Positions 7,382-14,937 of a stretch of 15,826 nucleotides of DNA are shown piece after piece. Source of the stretch: Cyanobacteria bacterium UBA1221 (lineage in GTDB: Bacteria > Cyanobacteriota > Vampirovibrionia > Gastranaerophilales > Gastranaerophilaceae); assembly GCA_002309425.1 (NCBI GenBank), contig DBXD01000033.1, forward strand, positions 50,259 to 66,084, read 5' to 3'. The notes below the pieces were generated by a model, which was not told where the DNA came from, searched no databases, and saw only the letters and a list, made by a program, of their open reading frames with translations. Positions within the stretch are counted from its first letter, which is position 1. Every line of letters starts with the position of its first letter. The translations under genes and the position numbers were made by a program.

Positions 7382-9170
7382 TGGTCTCCACTTTTACCTT
7401 ACGGGTTCTTGTTTTCTTCGACGCTCCTCTGTTCGGGCGTCTTGTTTTTTTAGGGACTTCTGCTGTTTCCTCTGCAGAGTTTTCGGCAATCTCCGGCTCA
7501 GCCTTCTTTCTGCCTCGTCCTTTTACTTTTGAAGATGACTTTTCCGGCTTGCTTACAATACTTTCTGCATCATCAGCAATCTCAGGTTTAATTTCTTCTT
7601 CAGGTTTTAAAACTACCTGTGCGGTCTGAATATCCTCTGTAACAACCAAAGGCGTTTCGACCTTGTCACCCTGAGGTTTTTCAAACTTGTTACGGCGATT
7701 ATTTTTCCTGCCGGAACGCTTTTGAGAAACATCCGCAGCTTCAATCGACGGATTTTGTACCGGGACAGACAACGGTTCCTTTTGTTCAGACTGAGTTTCC
7801 TGTACCTGAGTATTTTCCTCCTGCGGTTTTGACGGATTGTTATGTTTACCGTTATTTTTCTTGAAATTAGTCATCGGAAGTTTTAATTTTGCGGCTTTTG
7901 CTCTGTATTCACCTTCTGCCGTAGGAGTAGCAAAATTAAAATCAATCATTGAATATCCGCTGCCCTGACAATGAGGACATTTTTTAGTAAATATTTCGGA
8001 TAAACTCTGACCCTGTCTGTGTCTTGTTAATTCAACAAGACCCAAATCCGAGAGCTGGCCCACCTGCGGTTTTGCCTTATCAGGTTCCAATGCGATTTCC
8101 AATTCTTCCAGCATTGCGAGTTTATCAGCTCTTGACATCATATCAATAAAATCAATAATAATCATACCGCCGATATTTCTCAGTCTTAGCTGGCGGGCAA
8201 TCTCATGAACCGCTTCAATATTCGTTTTCAGAATTGTTTCATCCTGAGTTGCAGAACTTACAAATTTACCGCTGTTAACATCAATTACCGTCAGTGCTTC
8301 TGTCTGCTGGATAAACAAATATCCGCCCGACGGCATATTAACTTTTACATTTAATGCCGCCTTTATTTCTTTATGAATATCCATTGCAACAAGCAAAGGC
8401 TCCGTCCCTTTATATAAAGTCACATTAATATTTCTGTTCATATGCCAATTTTGCAATATATTTTGAACCCTGTTCATTGCAAAAGGCGTATCCACAACAA
8501 TCTCTTTTGTATCCTCGGTACAAGCTTCACGGATAACTCTGTATAACAAATCCTGATCTCTGTATATCAGATTTGGAGGAGTCATTGTTTCCGCAGAAGT
8601 AATAATATTATTCCACTTTTCAAGCAAGATTTCCAAATCTTCCTGAATATCAGCTTCGGTTTGTCCTTCCGCTTCGGTTCTGATAATTACGCCAACTCCG
8701 ACAGGCTTTATCAAGTTGAGTATAGATTTTAATCTTGCACGTTCTCTTGAACTTTCAATTTTTTTACTTACACTGACACCCGGCTCATTCGGCATAAGAA
8801 CCAGAAATCTTCCCGGAAGGCTTATTTGTGTCGTTACTCTCGGCCCTTTATGTCCGGTTGGTTCTTTTACAACTTGTACGATAAGTTTTTGTTTTGGTGA
8901 TAATTTATCTTTTAATGAACCTTTCCCCATTACATCCTGTGCATGCAAAAAGCCCATTTTATCAGTTCCGACATTTACGAATGCCGCGTCAATACTCGGC
9001 AAAATGTTATCAACCGTTGCCAGATATACATCACCAAGTAATACTTCACCTCTGTGAATGAAAAAATCCGTTACTTTACCATTTTCAAGGACAGCGGCAA
9101 TATTATCTCTCTCCGCAATAACAATTTTTTGCCCTTGTTCTTTTAAATTTTTGTTTTTCTCGTTTGCCAT
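7365..9170 (-). CDS. rng: Ribonuclease E/G
   Basis: A 601-residue endoribonuclease of the RNase E/G family, which cleaves single-stranded AU-rich RNA with 5'-end sensing and acts in mRNA decay and rRNA/tRNA maturation. The S1 RNA-binding domain is about 38-125 (GDVYLATVDNILPSIDAAFVNVG). The catalytic DNase I-like subdomain has the Mg2+ ligands D297 (TVIDVNSG) and D340 (IIIDFIDM), with the hallmark EIARQLRLRNIGG between them. The Zn-link CPHC at 398-401 (CPHCQGSGY) joins dimer subunits. From about 411 a low-complexity K/E/P-rich tail follows, ending in a basic cluster (KKTRRPNRGASKKTRTRK, from about 574), which recalls the basic C-terminal PNPase-binding motif of cyanobacterial RNase E. The start has AAGGA 6 bases upstream. 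It follows the radical SAM gene by 19 bases and overlaps the next gene. The choice between 'rne' and 'rng' is arbitrary here. Confidence 0.96.
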   Translation of the reverse strand: MANEKNKNLKEQGQKIVIAERDNIAAVLENGKVTDFFIHRGEVLLGDVYLATVDNILPSIDAAFVNVGTDKMGFLHAQDVMGKGSLKDKLSPKQKLIVQVVKEPTGHKGPRVTTQISLPGRFLVLMPNEPGVSVSKKIESSRERARLKSILNLIKPVGVGVIIRTEAEGQTEADIQEDLEILLEKWNNIITSAETMTPPNLIYRDQDLLYRVIREACTEDTKEIVVDTPFAMNRVQNILQNWHMNRNINVTLYKGTEPLLVAMDIHKEIKAALNVKVNMPSGGYLFIQQTEALTVIDVNSGKFVSSATQDETILKTNIEAVHEIARQLRLRNIGGMIIIDFIDMMSRADKLAMLEELEIALEPDKAKPQVGQLSDLGLVELTRHRQGQSLSEIFTKKCPHCQGSGYSMIDFNFATPTAEGEYRAKAAKLKLPMTNFKKNNGKHNNPSKPQEENTQVQETQSEQKEPLSVPVQNPSIEAADVSQKRSGRKNNRRNKFEKPQGDKVETPLVVTEDIQTAQVVLKPEEEIKPEIADDAESIVSKPEKSSSKVKGRGRKKAEPEIAENSAEETAEVPKKTRRPNRGASKKTRTRKVKVETNETDK

Positions 9171-9189
9171 TTTTAATCCTTTATAAAAC

Positions 9190-11733
9190 TTATAACTCTG
9201 TCATACAATCGTCAAAGAATTTTATTCTCGTTATATCGAAAATCTCATCCGGCGCAATTATGCTCATAAGCACATCAGCTCTCAGCGCAGGAATCTCACT
9301 TCCTTGACCGGTTTTTAATATTATGAATAAACTCTCATCCTGAAATCTGTACGATTTTATTGATGGTTTTATGTTTATTTTTTTTATCAAACCTTTTTTG
9401 TTTTTCTTCTCGATAAAAATTTCTTCGGAAGATAAAACTCTATCCGTATTATACTTCAAATTTTCAAAATCGTAAATACCCTTATTAAAAATTTCTATAC
9501 GATATTCTGCCCAACATACCGTATTGTCAATCGATTTGACCGTTTTTTCGATATTTATAATCTCAATTATTTTTGATTCTTTTGGCAAAACTTTTTCCAG
9601 ACAAGATCTTACTTTTGCAGCAGGCATATTTTCCGACAACTCTATATCAACAAGTTCGCACAAACTCTCGGCAAACAATGGTAACGCAACACCCATAGAT
9701 ACTTTCATTGTCGGATTATAACCTCTTGAATACGCTATCGGCAAACCGCTTCTTGACAAGGCTTTCAGAAAAGTATTCTGCCAGTCTAAGTGAGAAAAAT
9801 ACCTCAAAATGCCTGTTTTTGTGAGTTTAATTCTGTACCTGTAAGAAGGAATCAAATCCGACTGGCTTCCGTCTTCGGGATTGCGATGAATTTTTGGAGT
9901 ATATTCAAGCTTTGATTTATACGGTTTTGCCATAACTTTTTTTGTTTTCAAATTTGCACAAACTCCGCAATTTACACACCTGTCCTGACAGGTAGGCACG
10001 ATATGGCAACTGTTCGGGATTTTGGAATCTGGCATATTCTCGGGAGAAAATGCCAAATTATATTCATTTATCAGCCAATTTTTATCCAGTCCGGTATCAA
10101 TAAAATCCCAAGGCAAAATTTCTTCTCTTGCATATTCTTTTTGTGCCAAATTTTCAAGGCTGAATCCTAACTCTTTTGCGGTATCATACCAGACGTCTTC
10201 CCTGAAATATTCACCCCACGCATCAAGATAACACCCTTTTTTATACAATGCCTCTATATAATCGCATAATTTGTCATCCCCTCTTGTGAGAACCGCCTCT
10301 ATCTGAGATACGGTCTGCTCATGGTAATTTATCTTCACCCCCTTTATATTTTTAATCTGCTCCTTGAGGTACATTATATGCTCGGTAACCTCTTTTAAAG
10401 GCATCTGAGGACACCACTGAAACGGAGTGAACGGCTTTGGCACAAATATCGATAAAGTACAGGTTATATCCATTCCGTGCTTTAAATTCTTTTCTTTTTT
10501 TAATCCTACACAACGATACCGTATCTTCCTGAACAATTCTGCCATTTCATCCATATCATGCAATGTTTCTGTGGGCAAACCGCAGATAAAATAGAATTTT
10601 ACTCTCGACCAGCCGTTTTCATATAATGTTGCAACAGCATCAATTATCATATCTTCTGTAATATTCTTTTTAATAACATCACGCAATCTCTGAGAACCCG
10701 CCTCCGGAGCGAGTGTCATAGTAGATTTTCTGACGCTTTGCACCAAATTAGCCAACTCAAGATTAAACCCGTCTATTCGCTGGCTTGGCAAGGATACAGA
10801 AATGTTACGCTTGTCAAAATCTACCGCAAGTTCTTTTATCGTTTCGTTAATATTTGCATAATCATTTGAGGAAAGCGACAAAAGAGAATATTCGTCATAG
10901 CCTGTATTTTGAACCAGCTCTCTTACAATTTTAATAATTTCTTCGCTCTCCCGCTCTCTTACGGGTAGAGTAACATGCCCAGGCTGACAGAACCTGCACA
11001 TTCTTCCGCATCCGCGGCGGATTTCAACAACTGCCCTGTCCTGAACTGAGGAAGAAAACGGTATCGGGTATTCTTTCAGAGCCGTATCATATTTTAACTG
11101 CGCAATCCGTTTTTTAACCCTGCCGCCAGTCAGCTTTGACCAGCGACCGGAATTCTCACCTGCACAAATAGCTTTTATTCTTTCCGCGCGCGGCATGCCT
11201 TTGGTTTTTTCAAGAATTGTACAAACTTCTATAATAGAATCCTCTCCGTCCCCAATTAAAAAAACATCGATAAAATCTGCCATCGGAAGCGGATTGTATG
11301 TACATGGCCCTCCTGCAATAATAATAGGGTCACTGTCCGAACGCATATCATTTCTGTACGGAATACCGGACACTTCAAGCATTTTTAATACCGTGGGGTA
11401 TGACATCTCATATTGCAAAGAAAATCCCACCGCATCAAAATCTTTCAACGGTCGTTTACTTTCAAGCCCATACAACTCTTCCGGTTTAAAATCACTCTCC
11501 GGAGCATATGCTCTGTCACACATCCAATCTTCTTTATCATTTATAAGCCCGTATAAAATTCTTACACCGAGATTACTTATACCTATTTCATACTTGTCGG
11601 GAAAACACATTGCAAATCTGATTTTGGCACTGTCAAAATCCTTATTCCTTGATAAAAATTCTCCCCCTACATACTGATATGGTTTTGTACAGTTATATAA
11701 AGCTTCATGATACTTTTTGAAAAAATTTTTCAT
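9190..11733 (-). CDS. B12-binding-type radical SAM protein fused to DUF2344 (TIGR03960 + TIGR03936)
   Basis: An 847-residue fusion. Residues about 37-190 form a B12-binding-like Rossmann domain (FPDKYEIGISNLGVRILY; IIAGGPCTYNPLPMADFID). The radical SAM core starts at about 232 with the [4Fe-4S] ligands C242, C246 and C249 (RRGCGRMCRFC), followed by conserved segments such as TLAPEAGSQRLR (340-351). A Cys cluster at C576, C582, C586, C589 and C592 may bind a further metal centre. Residues about 631-845 are the DUF2344 domain (FSHLDWQNTFLKALSRSGLP, YSRGYNP). In many Firmicutes these are two genes next to RNase G; here they are fused and sit just upstream of it. The reaction is not known to me. 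It is first in the five-gene block. The ATG has no Shine-Dalgarno site, and TATAAT motifs lie within 17 bases of it, so a very short leader is possible. Confidence 0.93.
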   Translation of the reverse strand: MKNFFKKYHEALYNCTKPYQYVGGEFLSRNKDFDSAKIRFAMCFPDKYEIGISNLGVRILYGLINDKEDWMCDRAYAPESDFKPEELYGLESKRPLKDFDAVGFSLQYEMSYPTVLKMLEVSGIPYRNDMRSDSDPIIIAGGPCTYNPLPMADFIDVFLIGDGEDSIIEVCTILEKTKGMPRAERIKAICAGENSGRWSKLTGGRVKKRIAQLKYDTALKEYPIPFSSSVQDRAVVEIRRGCGRMCRFCQPGHVTLPVRERESEEIIKIVRELVQNTGYDEYSLLSLSSNDYANINETIKELAVDFDKRNISVSLPSQRIDGFNLELANLVQSVRKSTMTLAPEAGSQRLRDVIKKNITEDMIIDAVATLYENGWSRVKFYFICGLPTETLHDMDEMAELFRKIRYRCVGLKKEKNLKHGMDITCTLSIFVPKPFTPFQWCPQMPLKEVTEHIMYLKEQIKNIKGVKINYHEQTVSQIEAVLTRGDDKLCDYIEALYKKGCYLDAWGEYFREDVWYDTAKELGFSLENLAQKEYAREEILPWDFIDTGLDKNWLINEYNLAFSPENMPDSKIPNSCHIVPTCQDRCVNCGVCANLKTKKVMAKPYKSKLEYTPKIHRNPEDGSQSDLIPSYRYRIKLTKTGILRYFSHLDWQNTFLKALSRSGLPIAYSRGYNPTMKVSMGVALPLFAESLCELVDIELSENMPAAKVRSCLEKVLPKESKIIEIINIEKTVKSIDNTVCWAEYRIEIFNKGIYDFENLKYNTDRVLSSEEIFIEKKNKKGLIKKINIKPSIKSYRFQDESLFIILKTGQGSEIPALRADVLMSIIAPDEIFDITRIKFFDDCMTEL

Positions 11734-11957
11734 ACAAATATTATATTATAAGCACGAACTTTATAGTATATCGATAAAAAAGCCATGACTATAACTGTTT
11801 TGATTATACGCAATAGTTTGTGAAACTATATTAAGCAACTAAATGTAAATTTTTCCAAAAACCCGCAAATCCACGAATAATACACACTTATACCATATTT
11901 ACAAAACTTATTGTAAAAAGATTGGCATGGTTTCAAAAAATCTGTTTTATTTTTTTA
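11734..11957. other. Intergenic AT-rich region, probable promoter area of the minus-strand operon
   Basis: No ORF or structured RNA was seen. Minus-strand TATAAT hexamers occur at 11740-11745, 11745-11750 and 11803-11808 and are candidate -10 elements for the radical SAM/RNase E/G operon. None has a convincing -35 at the right distance, so the start of transcription cannot be chosen from the sequence. Confidence 0.3.
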
Positions 11958-12136
11958 TTGACGCAATATTATGTAGATAATAAATCTTGGGAGGCGGGGT
12001 TAGTTCCTCGTTTTCAGGGAGTATAGTTGTAAATAATTTCTGTTAATATTTGACGGAAAATTTAGATTTTTAGTTAATGTAAATCCTTTTTGTTTCAGAA
12101 ATGAAATACCGGACATTCAAAGAATGTCCGTTTTTA
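11958..12136 (+). ncRNA. Candidate structured small RNA or 5' leader ending in a terminator
   Basis: TTGACG at 11958-11963 is a near-perfect -35; 17 bases on lies only a weak -10 (TAAATC), while a better GATAAT (11976-11981) has poor -35 spacing. From about 11988 the sequence becomes locally G-rich in an AT-rich gap (GGGAGGCGGGG) and can fold into CGGGG/CCTCG (11995-12010), or alternatively TTCCT/AGGGA (12004-12020). These two stems share bases and exclude each other. Further on are a TTTCA-GAAA-TGAAA hairpin with a GNRA loop (12093-12106) and a strong terminator (12110-12136). This would give an RNA of about 145 nt. It does not match any RNA family I recognise (not SRP RNA, tmRNA or RNase P; no 6S-type closing stem seen). 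It could equally be an attenuating leader of the gene at 12250. Confidence 0.4.
12110..12136 (+). terminator. Intrinsic terminator
   Basis: CGGACATTC (12110-12118), loop AAA, GAATGTCCG (12122-12130): a perfect 9-bp stem followed by TTTTTA. This is the strongest terminator in the window. No protein gene ends upstream of it on this strand, which is the main reason to suspect a small RNA or a leader in front of it. Confidence 0.85.
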
Positions 12137-12249
12137 TTTTGTTTAAAATTTAATATATTAAGTTTTGTTAAAAATGCGGGGTTTTTATTAAAGTTTTAAG
12201 GATTTGTGCCGACATGCATGTTGTAAGGAAATTAAAAGGGATACAACCA

Positions 12250-12780
12250 ATGGCAATTAGTGTTTATGAACAACTGAATAATATGGGCTTAAACATTGAC
12301 CGTGCCACGTTGCAGCAGGTTTCTCAATCTATTTTGAAACGTGCGGAAGAAAAAAACAGTCAGTATAAAGTTGACAACAACCAAAACTTCTTCCAAAAAA
12401 GAGATGCCGGACTCGATTTGTACAACGGCAATCTTGATTTAAAAGTTGCAAAACAAATTGCCTTAAACAGTTCCGGACTCCAAATTCAGCTTTCACAGGA
12501 AACTGTTTCAAAAATCAATTACTTAAACTCTATGGCAGCACAAAATGCACACAAAAACGTAAACGGAAATCTAACGATTGCCGTAAATGAAATTACACTA
12601 AAAGAACAGAAAAAATCAGTTGTAAGCAATGATAGAATAGTTGCTCAAGAGACATCCAAAGACAGGAGCGGTTCAAATCCCTTCTATCACGGAGAACTGC
12701 TGATGGCAAAGACATCACAGGCAAAAGATGAAACTCCAAACGATGACAACAGAGCAATAACAACAAGTGTATTTATCTAA
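12250..12780 (+). CDS. Unrecognised helical protein, 176 residues
   Basis: I chose the ATG at 12250 (MAISVYEQLNNMG) because AAGGG lies 9 bases upstream. An in-frame ATG at 12214 would add 12 residues (MHVVRKLKGIQP) that look like translated leader, and its AAGGA is 11 bases away. The protein is hydrophilic with no signal peptide, membrane segment, Cys or Trp. Residues 1-40 look like amphipathic helices (NIDRATLQQVSQSILKRAEE), the middle includes two short helical stretches, and the last 50 residues are Ser/Asp/Asn-rich and probably disordered. No catalytic motif or known domain was recognised. The gene stands alone on the plus strand after a candidate leader with a terminator. Its stop shares CTAA with the stop of the convergent gene. 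Confidence 0.75.
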   Translation: MAISVYEQLNNMGLNIDRATLQQVSQSILKRAEEKNSQYKVDNNQNFFQKRDAGLDLYNGNLDLKVAKQIALNSSGLQIQLSQETVSKINYLNSMAAQNAHKNVNGNLTIAVNEITLKEQKKSVVSNDRIVAQETSKDRSGSNPFYHGELLMAKTSQAKDETPNDDNRAITTSVFI

Positions 12781-13184
12781 TCAACAATATCCTCTATTTC
12801 TATATCAGAATTTTCACCAGACAAATCCTCACTACTATTAATACTTCCACTTAAAAATTCCTCGTGTTTTTTCTTTTTTAACAATTTTTGAGTTTCAAGC
12901 AGTTCTTTTTGTTTTTTAGCTTCGATTTTTCTGGCATTAATAACATTTGCAACATTCATCATTGCAAGAGAATTTAAGGTAGCTCTCAAAACGGCACTTC
13001 TGTCCATATATCGGTCATGACCCTGAGGTTCTTCCGATTCTTCCCCCTGAGGCTGTGCAAAATACTCTCCGCCCTGCCCCATTTTATCATCCTGTGTTTT
13101 TGCAGCAGTACCAGATATGTCACCGCTTTTAAAATTAAAAGCACCTCCTATTCCGAAATATCCTGCTGACCTGTTATCGACCAT
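12777..13184 (-). CDS. Unrecognised small protein with coiled-coil segment, 135 residues
   Basis: A hydrophilic protein. Residues 1-20 are Gly/aromatic-rich (AGYFGIGGAFNFKSGD), 25-60 are Gln/Gly/Glu-rich and probably disordered, about 62-108 form a long helix that turns strongly basic (RKIEAKKQKELLETQKLLKK) and could be a coiled coil, and the C-terminus is acidic (DIEIEDIVD). No signal peptide, membrane helix or known domain is visible. The basic helix followed by an acidic tail is compatible with nucleic-acid or protein binding, but nothing specific supports this. AAGGA lies about 10 bases before the ATG. A promoter at 13295-13322 would give a leader of about 100 bases. Stop is TAG, overlapping the convergent gene's TAA by 4 bp. 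Confidence 0.7.
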   Translation of the reverse strand: MVDNRSAGYFGIGGAFNFKSGDISGTAAKTQDDKMGQGGEYFAQPQGEESEEPQGHDRYMDRSAVLRATLNSLAMMNVANVINARKIEAKKQKELLETQKLLKKKKHEEFLSGSINSSEDLSGENSDIEIEDIVD

Positions 13185-13294
13185 ATGCGAAATATCCTTT
13201 AGTTTTCCGAAAAACAGAAATTCTAATTAATTAAAAAATTAACTATTCTCTCTATCTCTCGATTTCTATTTTAAATATTCTACCTACATCCCGT

Positions 13295-13322
13295 ATTATA
13301 GAAGATTTAATAATGTTTTAAA
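13295..13322 (-). promoter_or_regulatory. Probable promoter of the 135-residue protein gene
   Basis: On the minus strand TTTAAA (13322-13317), 16 bases, then TATAAT (13300-13295). Transcription would start near 13288, about 100 bases before the ATG at 13184. The leader contains a purine-rich GA-repeat-like stretch around 13246-13262 and no clear terminator. Confidence 0.45.
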
Positions 13323-13373
13323 TCCCCTAAATAAATTATTTTGCTAGAGTGTTAACAATTTGTTACATTTATA

Positions 13374-14159
13374 TTACAATTCCTGAAACTTTGGCTGCAT
13401 TTTATCAAAAGTTGTAAAATAGCGGTATCCCATTATTTTCAGCAATTCTCTTACATGTCTAACTCTGTCGCCCAACTGAGCTTCTCTATGGGAATCCGAA
13501 CCAATCGTTATAATTTCTCCGCCAAGTTCTTTGTACAGTTTTAAAATACCTCTTGAAGGCATCAAATCTTCCAGCCCGTATCTGAAACTTGAGGTATTCA
13601 CTTCTATACCTTTCCCTTCCGAGATAATTTTCTTTAGTATCGCTTCAATCTGCTCAAAAGATTTTTCGAACGGGTATTCGCCGAACCTGTCATACCTGCG
13701 CATTAAGTCCATATGCGCAAGAACACTAAAATCTTTATACACGCATATAGAATTATACATTTCATTAAAATAAATTCTGTTGTATTCCGCCTGCGTTTTA
13801 CCATTTTGAAAATCCTGATTCCAGAGTTCTTTATCCTCAATCTGGTGAAATGACAGCAGAACAAAATCAAACGGATAGTTATCAAATATTTTTTGAAAAT
13901 AATCTTTGTGATGCGCCTGCATTCCGAATTCTATGCCGAATTTCAGGTTTATTTTATCATTATAGATTTTTTTATTCTCAAGAAAACCTTTAAGATAATC
14001 ATCACAATCACAACAAAAAGCTGAATGACACCCGTGGTCTATATGTTCGGTAAAGCATATTTCATCAAAACCCAAAGAGATAGCTTTTTCTATACAATCT
14101 CTCATAGGGTAACTGGAATCATCACTATAACTTGTATGAATATGATAATCTGCAAGCAT
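13374..14159 (-). CDS. PHP-family phosphatase, HisJ (histidinol-phosphatase) type
   Basis: A 261-residue PHP-domain metallophosphoesterase. Metal-site residues are visible in order: H6-x-H8 (YHIHT), E38-H39 and H42 (FTEHIDHG), E77 (GIEFGMQ), H105 (LLSFHQ), H149 (VLAHMD), D222 and H224 (GSDSH). This is the standard trinuclear PHP set, and the length and order match the HisJ/HisK histidinol-phosphatase family, which removes phosphate from histidinol phosphate in histidine synthesis. No other his gene is nearby, so the substrate is uncertain. An unusual Cys cluster (C44, C49, C50, C52) sits just after the second motif, where many homologues have a variable loop. The start is the ATG at 14159, fixed by GGAGGA 6 bases upstream; an upstream ATG at 14195 would place that site inside the coding region. 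A TATAAT lies just upstream, after the previous gene's terminator. Confidence 0.9.
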   Translation of the reverse strand: MLADYHIHTSYSDDSSYPMRDCIEKAISLGFDEICFTEHIDHGCHSAFCCDCDDYLKGFLENKKIYNDKINLKFGIEFGMQAHHKDYFQKIFDNYPFDFVLLSFHQIEDKELWNQDFQNGKTQAEYNRIYFNEMYNSICVYKDFSVLAHMDLMRRYDRFGEYPFEKSFEQIEAILKKIISEGKGIEVNTSSFRYGLEDLMPSRGILKLYKELGGEIITIGSDSHREAQLGDRVRHVRELLKIMGYRYFTTFDKMQPKFQEL

Positions 14160-14183
14160 ACCTTCTCCTCCGGGCGCACAATA

Positions 14184-14189
14184 ATTATA
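14184..14189 (-). promoter_or_regulatory. Possible -10 element of the PHP phosphatase gene
   Basis: A perfect TATAAT on the minus strand sits between the preceding terminator and the Shine-Dalgarno site. Any -35 would have to fall within the terminator hairpin (14207-14212 reads TGTTAA, poor). It would give an 18-base leader. Confidence 0.35.
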
Positions 14190-14193
14190 TAAC

Positions 14194-14224
14194 AAAAAGA
14201 ACTGCTTTAACAGCAGTCCTTTTT
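14194..14224 (-). terminator. Intrinsic terminator of the 19-residue-repeat gene (symmetrical)
   Basis: On the minus strand GGACTGCT (14219-14212), loop GTTAA, AGCAGTTC (14206-14199): 8 bp with one G-U pair, followed by TTTTT (14198-14194). A run of A on the other side makes it able to act in both directions. It lies 17 bases after the stop of the repeat protein gene. Confidence 0.8.
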
Positions 14225-14241
14225 GGTTTTATATATTTAAA

Positions 14242-14799
14242 CTAAACGGCACAGAAAGAACCTTCTTCACTATTCATACTGCAAAAATGAAATTCGCTCA
14301 TTTCAGGAAGACTTGAATATATAGTACCGTCAAAATCAACTGATTCACAATATCTGATTACGCTAAACGGAATATTCTTAGCCGTTTTCATATCAACAAT
14401 AAGTCTTTTTACTCTCAAATCTTTTGGCCAAGATTCAATTTTTGAATTTTTGATATTAAGAGTATTTGTTCTGATATCAGAATTCAACTTAGTGATACTG
14501 CTTTTTGAAATATCGAAATAGTTAGTGTAAACGTGTGCAGGTAATTTCTTAATAGTTGCACCGTACATAATAACACTTTCCGCATCGATAGGATTGGTAA
14601 TTGTCTTAATGTCCGCATTAGACATATTTAACTCGTGGCTGACCCAACCGATAGTAAGAGTACCAATTGTAGATCTGGACAGATTGAGATTTCCGTCAAC
14701 GTGGTCTATCACAACGTGTTTCAGGTTGCAACCTGACAAGTCCAAATCACCGCCGTGGTAGTTTCTGATTAATTCTTCATAATTTTTTGTGCTGTTCAT
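14242..14799 (-). CDS. Repeat protein with exact 19-residue period (LRR-like or beta-helix)
   Basis: A 185-residue protein. The hydrophobic-x-hydrophobic-S-type motif recurs at residues 19 (LDLS), 38 (LNLS), 57 (LNMS), 76 (VIMY), 95 (FDIS), 114 (LNIK) and 133 (LIVD), exactly 19 apart each time, then at 154 (VDFD) after 21. About eight residues later most units have an I/L and then L-x or L-P (ATIKKLPAHV, SSITKLNSDI, SKIESWPKDL). This predicts a parallel solenoid: leucine-rich repeats of the short LPX kind found in YopM/IpaH, or a pentapeptide-like beta-helix. There is no signal peptide or membrane segment; two Cys are near the C-terminus. The start at 14799 has AAGGAGG 5 bases upstream, whereas the ATG at 14856 would put that site inside the gene. 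It has its own promoter and terminator. The binding partner is unknown. Confidence 0.8.
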   Translation of the reverse strand: MNSTKNYEELIRNYHGGDLDLSGCNLKHVVIDHVDGNLNLSRSTIGTLTIGWVSHELNMSNADIKTITNPIDAESVIMYGATIKKLPAHVYTNYFDISKSSITKLNSDIRTNTLNIKNSKIESWPKDLRVKRLIVDMKTAKNIPFSVIRYCESVDFDGTIYSSLPEMSEFHFCSMNSEEGSFCAV

Positions 14800-14871
14800 G
14801 TTATCCTCCTTGTTAGTTGTAGAAATATTTATACAATGAATAAAAAATTTTTTCATCCTCTATTTATAGGT

Positions 14872-14900
14872 TTTATATAATAAAATAAAACTTTAAACAA
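14872..14900 (-). promoter_or_regulatory. Promoter of the 19-residue-repeat protein gene
   Basis: On the minus strand TTGTTT (14900-14895), 17 bases, TATAAA (14877-14872). Transcription would begin near 14865, giving a leader of about 65 bases before the ATG at 14799. This also argues against the upstream ATG at 14856, which would then have almost no leader. Confidence 0.55.
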
Positions 14901-14937
14901 GTCCTGTAATTTTATGCGCATTTTCGCAAAGGATATT

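Noticed and set aside
11195..11677. 160-codon plus-strand ORF
   Set aside because: Antisense to the B12-binding-like part of the radical SAM protein; no recognisable domain or ribosome site.
12214..12249. Upstream ATG of the 176-residue protein
   Set aside because: Its AAGGA is 11 bases away, while the ATG at 12250 is better placed and starts a more natural N-terminus.
14160..14195. Upstream ATG of the PHP phosphatase
   Set aside because: It would bury the strong GGAGGA site and the TATAAT; PHP proteins normally begin a few residues before the HxH motif, as at 14159.
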